From UBA4459 sp036351335 (GTDB lineage: Bacteria > Bacteroidota > Bacteroidia > Bacteroidales > F082): a DNA stretch of 36,894 bases. The notes under the pieces were generated by a model that saw nothing but the letters and a program-made list of their open reading frames with translations, did no database searches and was not told the origin of the DNA. The number at the start of each line of letters is the position of its first letter. Position 1 is the stretch's first letter. Below are positions 24,436 through 31,830 of the stretch, piece after piece. A program made the position numbers and the translations under genes. The DNA lies in assembly GCA_036351335.1 (NCBI GenBank), contig JAZBOW010000165.1:1-36894 (forward strand), in the 5' to 3' direction.

Positions 24436-25917
24436 ATGAAAATAATTAAATATTTAACGGTAATATTGGCACTAATCGTTGTGATTACCCAATGTAAGTT
24501 GCCCGATAACGTTGACCCGAAAAGAGCAACAGAAGTTCCGGTCGAAACGCTATTTACAAATGCTTTGGTTGCATACTGCTATCAGATTGATGAAACCAAT
24601 GACAACGTCAATACAACCAGGTTGTACATTCAGTATTTCCAGCAAGCCACCTATTTTGACGAATCACGCTACTTGATGCAGGATCGTCAGATTCCTGATG
24701 GTTTTGTAATTGAAGTATACAGGGATGCCCTGATGGATTTCAAGCGTGCCAAAGAAATTGTGATGGAAGACGACCTTGGTGATCCTGCAGGTCAGGCAAA
24801 TAAAGCTGCGGTTATTGATATATTGATGGCCCAGGGCTTTACAACCATGGTAGATCTTTTTGGCGATTTACCATATACAGAAGCGCTCCAACTTGATGGA
24901 GCCATTCAGCCTGCCTATACAGATGCAATGGAGATTTACAAATCAGAAATTACCAATCTTAAAAATGCATTAACCACATTATCAGGTGGCAATGCATGGG
25001 GTGGTGCCGATGTTATGTATGGAGGAGATCTTACTTCATGGAAACAATATGGTGCTTCTTTACTGCTTCGTCTTGGTATGCGTTTAGCCGATGTTGATGC
25101 TGCAGCTTCAAAGGATGCGGTATCTGCTGCACTTGCTGCAGGAGTATTTACCAGCATGGATAATCCTGGCTACCTGCATTATACAGGAGTGGTACCTCAC
25201 GTAAACCCCATTTATGATGCGTTTACGGTGGATGGTCGTAAAGACTATATGCCCACGAATACAATTGTGGATATTATGGCCAACCAGGAAGGTATGAACC
25301 ATGATCTGGGTGGAGTTGACCCACGATTGGATAATTACTTCACCGAAGCTGAAGTTGAAGGCGGTGGTTATATAGGTGCAGTTGCCGGTTTAGACGGTGC
25401 ACAAACCTATGGACTATTTTCACATTTCCAGGATGCCTTCTTCGAAGCAACAGCACCTTCACGTATGATTGATTATATTGACGTGGAGTTCTTCCTTGCC
25501 GAAGCAGCTCAAAGAGGCGGATATGGCGTAAGTGGCTCAGCCGAAGAGCACTATAACAATGCCATTACCGCAAGTATTTTATACTGGGGTGGTACCCAGG
25601 AGGAAGTAGATACATATCTTGCACTTCCTGGTGTAGCTTATGATGCTGCTAAATGGAAAGAGAGAATTGGTGTTCAGAAGTGGATTGCGAAATTCAACAG
25701 TGGTGTTGAATCGTGGACAGAATGGAAAAGGCTGGATTATCCTATGTTAAATGTGCCGGAAGGCATGGTTTATGCTGATATTCCATTGCGTTTTGTATAC
25801 CCTTATGATGAGGTAAAACAGAACAAAGCCAACTATGAAGCTGCTGCAGCTAAAATAGGAGGTGACGAAACCTCTACTCCCATCTTCTGGGATGTAAACC
25901 CTTCGCCTTTCAAATAG
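24436..25917 (+). CDS. SusD/RagB-like substrate-binding surface lipoprotein
   Basis: A 493-residue lipoprotein that caps the SusC-like channel and binds its substrate at the cell surface. The hydrophobic leader ends in a lipobox with Cys20 (V-I-T-Q-C). The mature part is rich in helices, opens with a D-P-x-x-A-T-x-V-P type motif common in the SusD-like group 2 family, and contains the typical late stretch with W-K-E-R-I-G-V-Q-K-W-I-A and W-x-E-W-K-R. The ending with R-F-V-Y-P and F-W-D-V-N is also usual. A strong terminator follows. The ligand cannot be inferred. Confidence 0.92.
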   Translation: MKIIKYLTVILALIVVITQCKLPDNVDPKRATEVPVETLFTNALVAYCYQIDETNDNVNTTRLYIQYFQQATYFDESRYLMQDRQIPDGFVIEVYRDALMDFKRAKEIVMEDDLGDPAGQANKAAVIDILMAQGFTTMVDLFGDLPYTEALQLDGAIQPAYTDAMEIYKSEITNLKNALTTLSGGNAWGGADVMYGGDLTSWKQYGASLLLRLGMRLADVDAAASKDAVSAALAAGVFTSMDNPGYLHYTGVVPHVNPIYDAFTVDGRKDYMPTNTIVDIMANQEGMNHDLGGVDPRLDNYFTEAEVEGGGYIGAVAGLDGAQTYGLFSHFQDAFFEATAPSRMIDYIDVEFFLAEAAQRGGYGVSGSAEEHYNNAITASILYWGGTQEEVDTYLALPGVAYDAAKWKERIGVQKWIAKFNSGVESWTEWKRLDYPMLNVPEGMVYADIPLRFVYPYDEVKQNKANYEAAAAKIGGDETSTPIFWDVNPSPFK

Positions 25918-25938
25918 AATAAATCATTCATAATATTT

Positions 25939-25973
25939 AAAAACCGCTTTCAATACGAAAGCGGTTTTTTTTT
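25939..25973. terminator. Strong terminator after the SusC/SusD operon
   Basis: AAAAACCGCTTTC (25939-25951) pairs perfectly with GAAAGCGGTTTTT (25957-25969) over 13 bp, with a 5-base loop, followed by further T. It sits between convergent genes and may serve both. Confidence 0.93.
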
Positions 25974-25986
25974 CATACAATGGAAA

Positions 25987-27027
25987 TTATTCGTAGATAT
26001 TTATTTCTGAAAATATTGCCTGCCACGCAAAGGTATGCGCTCTATATGAATTTGGTGATGTAAGCCGTATCCCAATAGCAGGACCTGCTACCACATTTCC
26101 AAATATATCAAATGTATTGCCAGCGTCATCTTTCATGATTTCAGGCAAATTATTTTGAATCGTATAAAACGTATTTCCGACAAAATCCTCATAATAGATG
26201 AAAGCAGAATAATACTGCTCTTCCTTATTTCCTATAATTAGAAGTTTATGATTTTTGAAGATGGTGTGATTGATTTGCACAGAATCATTAAAAAATTCAA
26301 TGTCAAATAATAACAGGCTTGGATCATCAGCGATTCCGAAATACTGTTTATCAGGCGGCAGGTCAATTGTATTTTCAGGATCTCCAAAATCACTTTCATC
26401 TCTTAAATTACCGCATATGCCTTCCCCACATGCTGTGTGGTCAAGTATCATCGCATCAGGAAACGCTTTTTTTAACATACTAAAAGTAGAAGTGATAAGT
26501 GGTACTTCTTCAAGATCATAACCAATCAGCTCACCATTGATGCAAATACCCTTCATTTGCGACCAGTTACTCAAAGTGTTACGATCGTAGGGTATTAAAT
26601 TATCTCGGTATAACATGCCTGAAACTCCAAACTCCGTTACTTTTCCATTTATGGTCCTGTTCCAGGCAATGCCACTTCCAGTTAAGGGGCAAAAAGTGAC
26701 TGCATAAAAGTAATTTCCAATTTGATCATTAACAACCTCATGCATGCCCAGTGCTGACTGAGGATATACTTTTGTAATGCCATCAATTTGAATAGAGAAA
26801 ACCAGTTCATGATCATTCAAATGGAAACTTTGGATCGGCACAAATACAGGCGTATCTATGGACTGTATCCGATCCTTTTCTGAGCCCATATATAGCAGGT
26901 CTTCAGTATCAACCAACCAGGTGTCATGAGAAGTATTTTGTCCGGTTGGGCTGGTAATATTCTTTTCGCAGGCTACCTGAATGCCTGCTATTATTAACAA
27001 AAAGAAAATATATTTTAAATTGTTCAT
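25987..27027 (-). CDS. DUF3179 domain lipoprotein
   Basis: A 346-residue lipoprotein: the leader ends in the lipobox G-I-Q-V-A-C with Cys20. The body fits the DUF3179 family: I-D-T-P-V-F-V-P near residue 57, H-E-V-V-N-D at 96-101, F-C-P-L-T-G-S at 112-118, then F-G-V-S-G-M-L-Y-R-D-N-L and Y-D-R-N-T-L-S-N-W-S-Q. The role of this family is not established. An unusual C-G-E-G-I-C pair near residue 200 could form a disulfide. The gene begins 44 bases after the M23-like gene, with no promoter element between them, so the two probably form an operon of envelope lipoproteins. Confidence 0.85.
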   Translation of the reverse strand: MNNLKYIFFLLIIAGIQVACEKNITSPTGQNTSHDTWLVDTEDLLYMGSEKDRIQSIDTPVFVPIQSFHLNDHELVFSIQIDGITKVYPQSALGMHEVVNDQIGNYFYAVTFCPLTGSGIAWNRTINGKVTEFGVSGMLYRDNLIPYDRNTLSNWSQMKGICINGELIGYDLEEVPLITSTFSMLKKAFPDAMILDHTACGEGICGNLRDESDFGDPENTIDLPPDKQYFGIADDPSLLLFDIEFFNDSVQINHTIFKNHKLLIIGNKEEQYYSAFIYYEDFVGNTFYTIQNNLPEIMKDDAGNTFDIFGNVVAGPAIGIRLTSPNSYRAHTFAWQAIFSEINIYE

Positions 27028-27071
27028 CAGTTAAATTGACGAACTATATGTATATACCTTACAAAAAGAGG

Positions 27072-28295
27072 TTAATTGATCGCCTTTATCAAAGGCAAAT
27101 ACTGGTTGACGATGGAATCGAATGCAACGCGGTTGGCCTCGTCCACCGGTTTTGAAGGAGGAGATTCGACTTTCAGCGGATTTATAGCGCTCCCGTTACG
27201 ATAAAATCTAAAGTCGAGATGCGGACCCGTGGCCAGACCGGTGCTTCCCACGTAACCGATTAAGTCACCCTGCTTCACATGCTGGCCTACTTTTATTCCA
27301 TTCGCAAAACCATTCAAATGCATATAAACTGTAGTATAGGTGCCGTTGTGTTTTATTTTAATGTAATTGCCGCCGCCACTTTTTTGGTAGCCTTTTTGAA
27401 TCACCTTTCCGTCTCCAACGGTATAAACAGGTGTGCCGGTTGGTGCAGCATAATCTACTCCATGATGTGGCCTACGTATTTTCAATACGGGGTGCAAACG
27501 ACTGTTAGAAAATCCGGAACTGATTCGCGAATATCTTAAAGGCGCTTTTAAAAATGTACGCTGAAGACTATTGCCTTCCAGGTCAAAATAGTCTCCCTTT
27601 CCATTTTGCTCAAAGTAAAAAGCGTACAAATCCTTATTACCATGATTGAAACTGGCCACTTTCACTTTGCCCAGTCCCGTGTAAACATCATCAACAAAAT
27701 ATGTTTCATATATAGCTTTGTAGCTATCCCCTTTTTGCAGGCCGAAAAAATCAATGGTCCAAGCATATATTTCCGATAGCTCATTGGCAAGGTTTGGATC
27801 AGCGTCTGCATCAACCAGCGAATTCCACAAAGATGATTTTATTTCGCCTGCTGTGGAAGTTAGCACTACCTTTATCTCTTTTTCTCCAAGTTCGGCATAC
27901 ACCGAGTCAGACAAATGATACAACACATAGGATGAAGGGGTAATTTCATACGCAAAATAGAGGGCTTTCGGTATTGAATCGTTATTGCAGATCACGCAAT
28001 AGTTGTTGCCATATCTGATTTTTCTTACATCAAACGTATCCCTTGTGTGTCTGGCGATATGGTCAATAACACTGTAATCAACCCCGTGCCTTAAAAGGAT
28101 GTCGGATAAAAATTCATTCTTCTTAACCCTGTCATGCTTTACCACAAGCGAATCGGTATTAATGCCATACGTAAGTTCAGGCATATATTTTATTTCAGCT
28201 GCATCCGTGTGGTCGTCAGAGGCATCTTGCACATTGCATGCATGCAGCATAAAAACAATTCCTATCAGGTATGTGGCAATTCCTCGTATTTTCAT
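27072..28295 (-). CDS. M23 (LytM-like) peptidase-family lipoprotein with altered zinc site
   Basis: A 407-residue lipoprotein with lipobox Cys20 (M-L-H-A-C). An N-terminal region of about 45-230 resembles the OapA/LysM-like and linker domains of MepM-type cell-wall endopeptidases. The C-terminal M23 domain (about 260-375) keeps His277 and Asp281 (H-H-G-V-D) and His326 (Y-M-H-L), but the usual H-x-H reads His359-Leu-Asp361, so the third zinc-ligand position is Asp instead of His. The family normally cuts peptide cross-links in peptidoglycan; this member may be an altered-site enzyme or a non-catalytic activator like EnvC. It is probably co-transcribed with the DUF3179 gene downstream. Confidence 0.88.
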   Translation of the reverse strand: MKIRGIATYLIGIVFMLHACNVQDASDDHTDAAEIKYMPELTYGINTDSLVVKHDRVKKNEFLSDILLRHGVDYSVIDHIARHTRDTFDVRKIRYGNNYCVICNNDSIPKALYFAYEITPSSYVLYHLSDSVYAELGEKEIKVVLTSTAGEIKSSLWNSLVDADADPNLANELSEIYAWTIDFFGLQKGDSYKAIYETYFVDDVYTGLGKVKVASFNHGNKDLYAFYFEQNGKGDYFDLEGNSLQRTFLKAPLRYSRISSGFSNSRLHPVLKIRRPHHGVDYAAPTGTPVYTVGDGKVIQKGYQKSGGGNYIKIKHNGTYTTVYMHLNGFANGIKVGQHVKQGDLIGYVGSTGLATGPHLDFRFYRNGSAINPLKVESPPSKPVDEANRVAFDSIVNQYLPLIKAIN

Positions 28296-28324
28296 CTTCT
28301 CAAACTATCTTTCTTGTAAACGGG

Positions 28325-28355
28325 CAAAAATACTGTTAATTATGATGCTGTTAAA
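28325..28355 (-). promoter_or_regulatory. Candidate promoter of the M23-like gene, TTTA-N19-TATTTTTG
   Basis: On the minus strand TTTA (28355-28352), a 19-base spacer and TATTTTTG (28332-28325) precede the ATG at 28295 with an expected leader of about 23 bases. It lies directly after the iorB terminator. Confidence 0.5.
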
Positions 28356-28358
28356 CAT

Positions 28359-28389
28359 AAAAAAACCGGATAATTAATCCGGTTTTTTT
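28359..28389 (-). terminator. Terminator after iorA-iorB
   Basis: AAAAACCGGAT (28361-28371) and ATCCGGTTTTT (28377-28387) pair over 11 bp with a 5-base loop; on the minus strand a run of seven T follows. It begins about 17 bases after the iorB stop. Confidence 0.9.
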
Positions 28390-28405
28390 ATCATTTATTT
28401 TTTAA

Positions 28406-28990
28406 CTATGTATTCTTCTCGGTATAGTGCAATCCTGCCTTCAGGGCTTTCAGGTTAAGTTTAATCATATCTTCCCCTTTACTGGCAAAGATGTTTCTTA
28501 CTGCTTCTTCGAGCGATTCATATTTTAAGCCCAGAAAAGGAGATGCCGCTCCTAAAATCACAATATTCGCTGCTTTAACGGAACCCTGTTCTTTCGCTAC
28601 TTTATTGGCATCAATTGTAATGTAATGCGGTAATTTCCAAATCTCGTGCAGTATCAATTCCAGGTCAGGATAATTGGAAATATTGTTAAATGGATTCATG
28701 CTCGAAATCATCCATCCCGATTCTTTATTGAGCATATTCACGTAACGCAGTGCTTCCATCGGTTCGACGGAAATAACCAGGTCGGCCTTTCCTTCCGGTA
28801 TCAGGTCGGAGGCTATTTCTTTTGAAGAAAGTCGCAAATGCGATTGTACATCGCCACCTCGCTGGCTCATACCATGTACTTCGGCTTGCTTTAACTGTAA
28901 ACCTTCCAGCAAAGCTGCTGTTCCAATGGTGGCAGCAATGGTTAAAATTCCCTGTCCACCTACTCCGGCTATTATGATATTTTTTTTCAT
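28406..28990 (-). CDS. iorB: Indolepyruvate ferredoxin oxidoreductase, beta subunit
   Basis: A 194-residue gamma-domain-type subunit of a 2-oxoacid:acceptor oxidoreductase. The N-terminus I-I-I-A-G-V-G-G-Q-G-I-L-T is the hallmark of the family, and E-V-H-G-M-S-Q-R-G-G-D-V at about 38-49 is typical of IorB. Together with IorA it oxidises arylpyruvates (indolepyruvate, phenylpyruvate and similar) to the acyl-CoA forms with release of CO2. It starts 10 bases after the iorA stop and is followed by a terminator, so the operon is iorA-iorB only. Confidence 0.93.
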   Translation of the reverse strand: MKKNIIIAGVGGQGILTIAATIGTAALLEGLQLKQAEVHGMSQRGGDVQSHLRLSSKEIASDLIPEGKADLVISVEPMEALRYVNMLNKESGWMISSMNPFNNISNYPDLELILHEIWKLPHYITIDANKVAKEQGSVKAANIVILGAASPFLGLKYESLEEAVRNIFASKGEDMIKLNLKALKAGLHYTEKNT

Positions 28991-29000
28991 TTATTTTTTA

Positions 29001-30629
29001 TTAAGCGTTGGCTTCTTTTTGTTCCCGCTTCAACCTGGATTTTTCTTTCATTTTTCGGGCTAGTGTCTGAATACATTCCCTTCGGGCGATGATCACAGAA
29101 ACACCATCATATTCAAGCTCTTCCTGGAACACTTTTACATTTTCCTCATGAAATCTTTTCAGGGGTTTGATTTCCCGGATATGGCTTTCTTCAACGCCCA
29201 CCCCTTTCACAATATCCTCAACTTTACCATATGCCGACGAATCCTGTCCACCTGTCATCCCGGTCGTTGAGTTATCCATGATTAACACCGTGATAGGCGC
29301 TTTATGATTAACGGCATCCAGTAATCCGGTTATACCCGAATGTGTAAATGTGGAGTCGCCAATAGCTGCCACAGCCGGAACAAGTCCTGCTTCAGCGGCA
29401 CCAATAGCCATTGTAATGGAAGCACCCATATCAACGCAACTGTTGATTGCTTGAAGAGGGGGAAGTGCGCTCAATGTATAGCATCCAATATCAGAAAGCA
29501 CCCGGCCTGACGAATATGGTGCTAGCGCCTCGTTTAACGCGTTGAATGAATCCCAGTGTGAACAGCCATCACATAATAATGGCGGACGACCTTTGAGTAT
29601 TTCGGCAATATCAAATCCTTCTGCTACAGGCAGATGTAAAGCTTTTGCGACAATATTGGGATTGAGCTCCCCGGCACGGGGAACGGTACCATCCAGCCTG
29701 CCTTTCACTTTTTTTCCGTTATTGAGATAGCCTTTTACGAGCTCCTCTAAAATGGGATAGCCTTCTTCCAGCACCAGTACTTCATCCACCATATCGTATA
29801 GTTTTTTTACCATACTAACAGGCGCAGGATACTGGCAAATTTTTAGCACTGGAAAAGGCACTTTAGCATCATCATAATTCTCAATCAGGTAATTGTATGC
29901 CAGACCACAGGCGATGATACCCAGACTTTTATCTTTGCCCTCAATAAAAGTATTGTATCCCGATTTTTCAGCATCTTCTTCAAAAGCGATTTGCTTACTT
30001 AGGAGTGTATTATATTGTTTTCGGGCAATTGAAGGTAGCAATACAAATTGGCGCAGATCAGATGGTAAATGCATCTCATTTTGCGACAATTCTTCTTTTC
30101 GCTCCACTCCCGACCTGGAGTGCGCCAAACGGGTGGTAACCCGTAACAGTACCGGAACACCAAATTTTTCTGACAATTCAAATGCGTAACGGGTCATGTC
30201 GTAAGCTTCCTGCTGGTTGGATGGTTCCATAATAGGGATCATGGCAAATTTTCCATAAAAACGGGAATCCTGCTCGTTTTGCGATGAATGCATCGATGGA
30301 TCGTCGGCTGACAATACCACCAACCCGCCATTAGCTCCTGTAATAGATGAATTAATAAAAGCATCGGCGGCTACATTAAGCCCAACATGTTTCATGCATA
30401 CCAGTGCTTTTTTCCCTGCATATGACATACCGATAGCCGTTTCCATTGCCGTTTTTTCGTTGGCCGACCATTGCGATTTAATATTTTTATCTTTTGCTTC
30501 TTTAGAAGCCTGTATATATTCTGTAATTTCTGTGGAAGGCGTTCCGGGATACGCGTAAACGCCTGATATTCCGGCGTCAATAGCTCCCTGAGCAATCGCT
30601 TCATCGCCTAATAACAACAACTTTTTCAT
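29001..30629 (-). CDS. iorA: Indolepyruvate ferredoxin oxidoreductase, alpha subunit, lacking the ferredoxin domain
   Basis: A 542-residue thiamine-diphosphate enzyme subunit. The N-terminal pyrimidine-binding part opens with L-L-L-G-D-E-A-I-A-Q-G-A and has Y-P-G-T-P-S-T-E-I-T. The pyrophosphate-binding part has C-D-G-C-S-H-W-D-S-F, then G-D-S-T-F-T-H-S-G and D-N-S-T-T-G-M-T-G-G, all as in IorA. The well-studied archaeal form continues into a domain with two [4Fe-4S] clusters; here the protein ends soon after I-I-A-R-R-E-C with a basic tail (K-M-K-E-K-S-R-L-K) and no Cys clusters. Electrons must leave by another route or partner. There is no room for a lost frame, since iorB starts 10 bases later. 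Confidence 0.93.
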   Translation of the reverse strand: MKKLLLLGDEAIAQGAIDAGISGVYAYPGTPSTEITEYIQASKEAKDKNIKSQWSANEKTAMETAIGMSYAGKKALVCMKHVGLNVAADAFINSSITGANGGLVVLSADDPSMHSSQNEQDSRFYGKFAMIPIMEPSNQQEAYDMTRYAFELSEKFGVPVLLRVTTRLAHSRSGVERKEELSQNEMHLPSDLRQFVLLPSIARKQYNTLLSKQIAFEEDAEKSGYNTFIEGKDKSLGIIACGLAYNYLIENYDDAKVPFPVLKICQYPAPVSMVKKLYDMVDEVLVLEEGYPILEELVKGYLNNGKKVKGRLDGTVPRAGELNPNIVAKALHLPVAEGFDIAEILKGRPPLLCDGCSHWDSFNALNEALAPYSSGRVLSDIGCYTLSALPPLQAINSCVDMGASITMAIGAAEAGLVPAVAAIGDSTFTHSGITGLLDAVNHKAPITVLIMDNSTTGMTGGQDSSAYGKVEDIVKGVGVEESHIREIKPLKRFHEENVKVFQEELEYDGVSVIIARRECIQTLARKMKEKSRLKREQKEANA

Positions 30630-30668
30630 CCGCTTTAAGCATTAATTAGTAAGTATCGAAATCGATTG

Positions 30669-30676
30669 CAAAATTA
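30669..30676 (-). promoter_or_regulatory. -7 element TAATTTTG for iorA-iorB
   Basis: TAATTTTG on the minus strand, 40 bases before the ATG at 30629, predicts a leader of about 33 bases. A TTTG (30704-30701) lies upstream at a rather long spacing of 24 bases. Confidence 0.42.
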
Positions 30677-30743
30677 TCAAAATTCATCGCGCCATGCTTT
30701 CAAACATCATTATCTATAATGAATTTAAATTGATTAGTTTCAC

Positions 30744-30751
30744 TACTTTTG
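30744..30751 (+). promoter_or_regulatory. -7 element TACTTTTG for the AcpH-like gene
   Basis: TACTTTTG lies 17 bases before the ATG at 30768, so the leader would be only about 10 bases. No good -33 element at the normal spacing. Confidence 0.45.
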
Positions 30752-30767
30752 CCGGATAATTTAGCTT

Positions 30768-31376
30768 ATGAATTTCCTGGCGCATGCCCATCTTTCCGGT
30801 TCAAATAAGGATATACTTCTTGGTAATTTTATTGCTGATGCAATAAAAGGCAAAAAGTTTCTTGATTACAGGCAGGATATTCAGACTGGCATATTGTTGC
30901 ACCGGCATATAGATACCTACACCGATTCACATGTTTTATTCAAACAAAGTGTGGGCAGAGTAAGAAAAGATTTTGGAAGGTATTCAGGCATCGTAATGGA
31001 TATTTTTTATGACCATTTCCTGGCCCTTAATTGGAAAGATTATCATGAAGATGATTTAACTGTTTTCGCGGCCTATGTGTATAGAATATTAACACGAAAT
31101 CTGCTGACCCTGCCCAGTCGCACCAAAAAGCTCTTGCCCTTCATGGTATCACAAAACTGGCTGACTTCATATGCCGAATTTAATGGTTTAAAACAAGTGT
31201 TTTATGGAATGGACAGAAGAACAGGAAGAATTTCAGGTATGGATAAAGCGGTGGATGTATTGAGGCAGAATTATGATAGCCTTTATGCTGACTTTAAAGA
31301 ATTCTACCCACGAATAATTGATTTTTCGAGAGAGAAATTGGATGATATGACAAGTGACCTTAAGAATATAAAGTAA
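30768..31376 (+). CDS. acpH: Acyl carrier protein phosphodiesterase-like protein (DUF479 family)
   Basis: A 202-residue protein of the AcpH family. The opening M-N-F-L-A-H-A-H-L-S, then L-L-G-N-F-I-A-D (about 18-25), G-I-L-L-H-R-H-I-D-T-Y-T-D (about 41-53) and D-I-F-Y-D-H-F-L-A (about 83-91) are the family's His/Asp metal-binding motifs of an HD-like fold. In E. coli the enzyme removes the phosphopantetheine arm from acyl carrier protein; that exact activity in Bacteroidota is assumed, not shown. Its 3' end overlaps the 3' end of the convergent YjbQ-family gene by 17 bases. Confidence 0.85.
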   Translation: MNFLAHAHLSGSNKDILLGNFIADAIKGKKFLDYRQDIQTGILLHRHIDTYTDSHVLFKQSVGRVRKDFGRYSGIVMDIFYDHFLALNWKDYHEDDLTVFAAYVYRILTRNLLTLPSRTKKLLPFMVSQNWLTSYAEFNGLKQVFYGMDRRTGRISGMDKAVDVLRQNYDSLYADFKEFYPRIIDFSREKLDDMTSDLKNIK

Positions 31377-31770
31377 GCACCAGCTTTCTCGGTCCTCCAT
31401 GGTTCCTGAACTCACACAGGTAAATACTTTGCCAGGTACCCAAATTCAAACGATGATTGCTTACAGGTAGCGTTATTGATGGACCGAATACGGAAGACTT
31501 AAAATGTGCCGGCATATCATCAGGGCCTTCCATGGTATGTTCGTAAAATGGCGCACCTTCAGGAGCCATTTTTTCAAGCAGCGTCAACAGATCGATTCGC
31601 ACATCCGGATCAGCATTTTCATTGATTGTTAATCCGGCTGAAGTATGTTTGATGAATATATTTAACAAGCCTTTTTCAGGAAAATTTCCAATAGCATCTT
31701 CTATGGCACGATCAATATTGTGAAGACCCTTGTTATAAGCAGGTAAGGTTATTTCTTTCTGTGCGATCAT
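31360..31770 (-). CDS. YjbQ / UPF0047 family protein
   Basis: A 136-residue protein of the YjbQ (UPF0047) family. Characteristic pieces are I-K-H-T-S-A-G-L-T-I-N-E-N-A-D-P-D-V at about 41-58, H-T-M-E-G-P-D-D-M-P-A-H at about 78-89 and L-G-T-W-Q-S-I-Y-L-C-E-F near the end. Family members are small trimeric proteins with a metal-binding His site; some have weak thiamin-phosphate synthase activity, and the true role is unsettled. It begins about 15 bases after the terminator of the gltA unit; no consensus promoter was found for it, so it may depend on read-through from gltA. Confidence 0.88.
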   Translation of the reverse strand: MIAQKEITLPAYNKGLHNIDRAIEDAIGNFPEKGLLNIFIKHTSAGLTINENADPDVRIDLLTLLEKMAPEGAPFYEHTMEGPDDMPAHFKSSVFGPSITLPVSNHRLNLGTWQSIYLCEFRNHGGPRKLVLTLYS

Positions 31771-31784
31771 GATCTGGCTAAATT

Positions 31785-31811
31785 AAAAAAAGCCTCGCAA
31801 TGCAAGGCTTT
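31785..31811 (-). terminator. Terminator after icd-gltA
   Basis: AAAGCCT (31789-31795) and AGGCTTT (31805-31811) pair over 7 bp; the inner part (CGCAATGCA) can extend the fold. On the minus strand it is followed by a T run. It lies 20 bases after the gltA stop. Confidence 0.82.
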
Positions 31812-31830
31812 CATTTCCATTAAATATGTC

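Noticed and set aside
21077..25917. A polysaccharide utilisation locus
   Set aside because: The SusC/SusD pair has no carbohydrate enzymes or regulators beside it, so the label is not supported.
28980..29010. Frameshift as the cause of the missing IorA ferredoxin domain
   Set aside because: Only 10 bases lie between iorA and iorB, so there is no leftover coding DNA for the lost domain.
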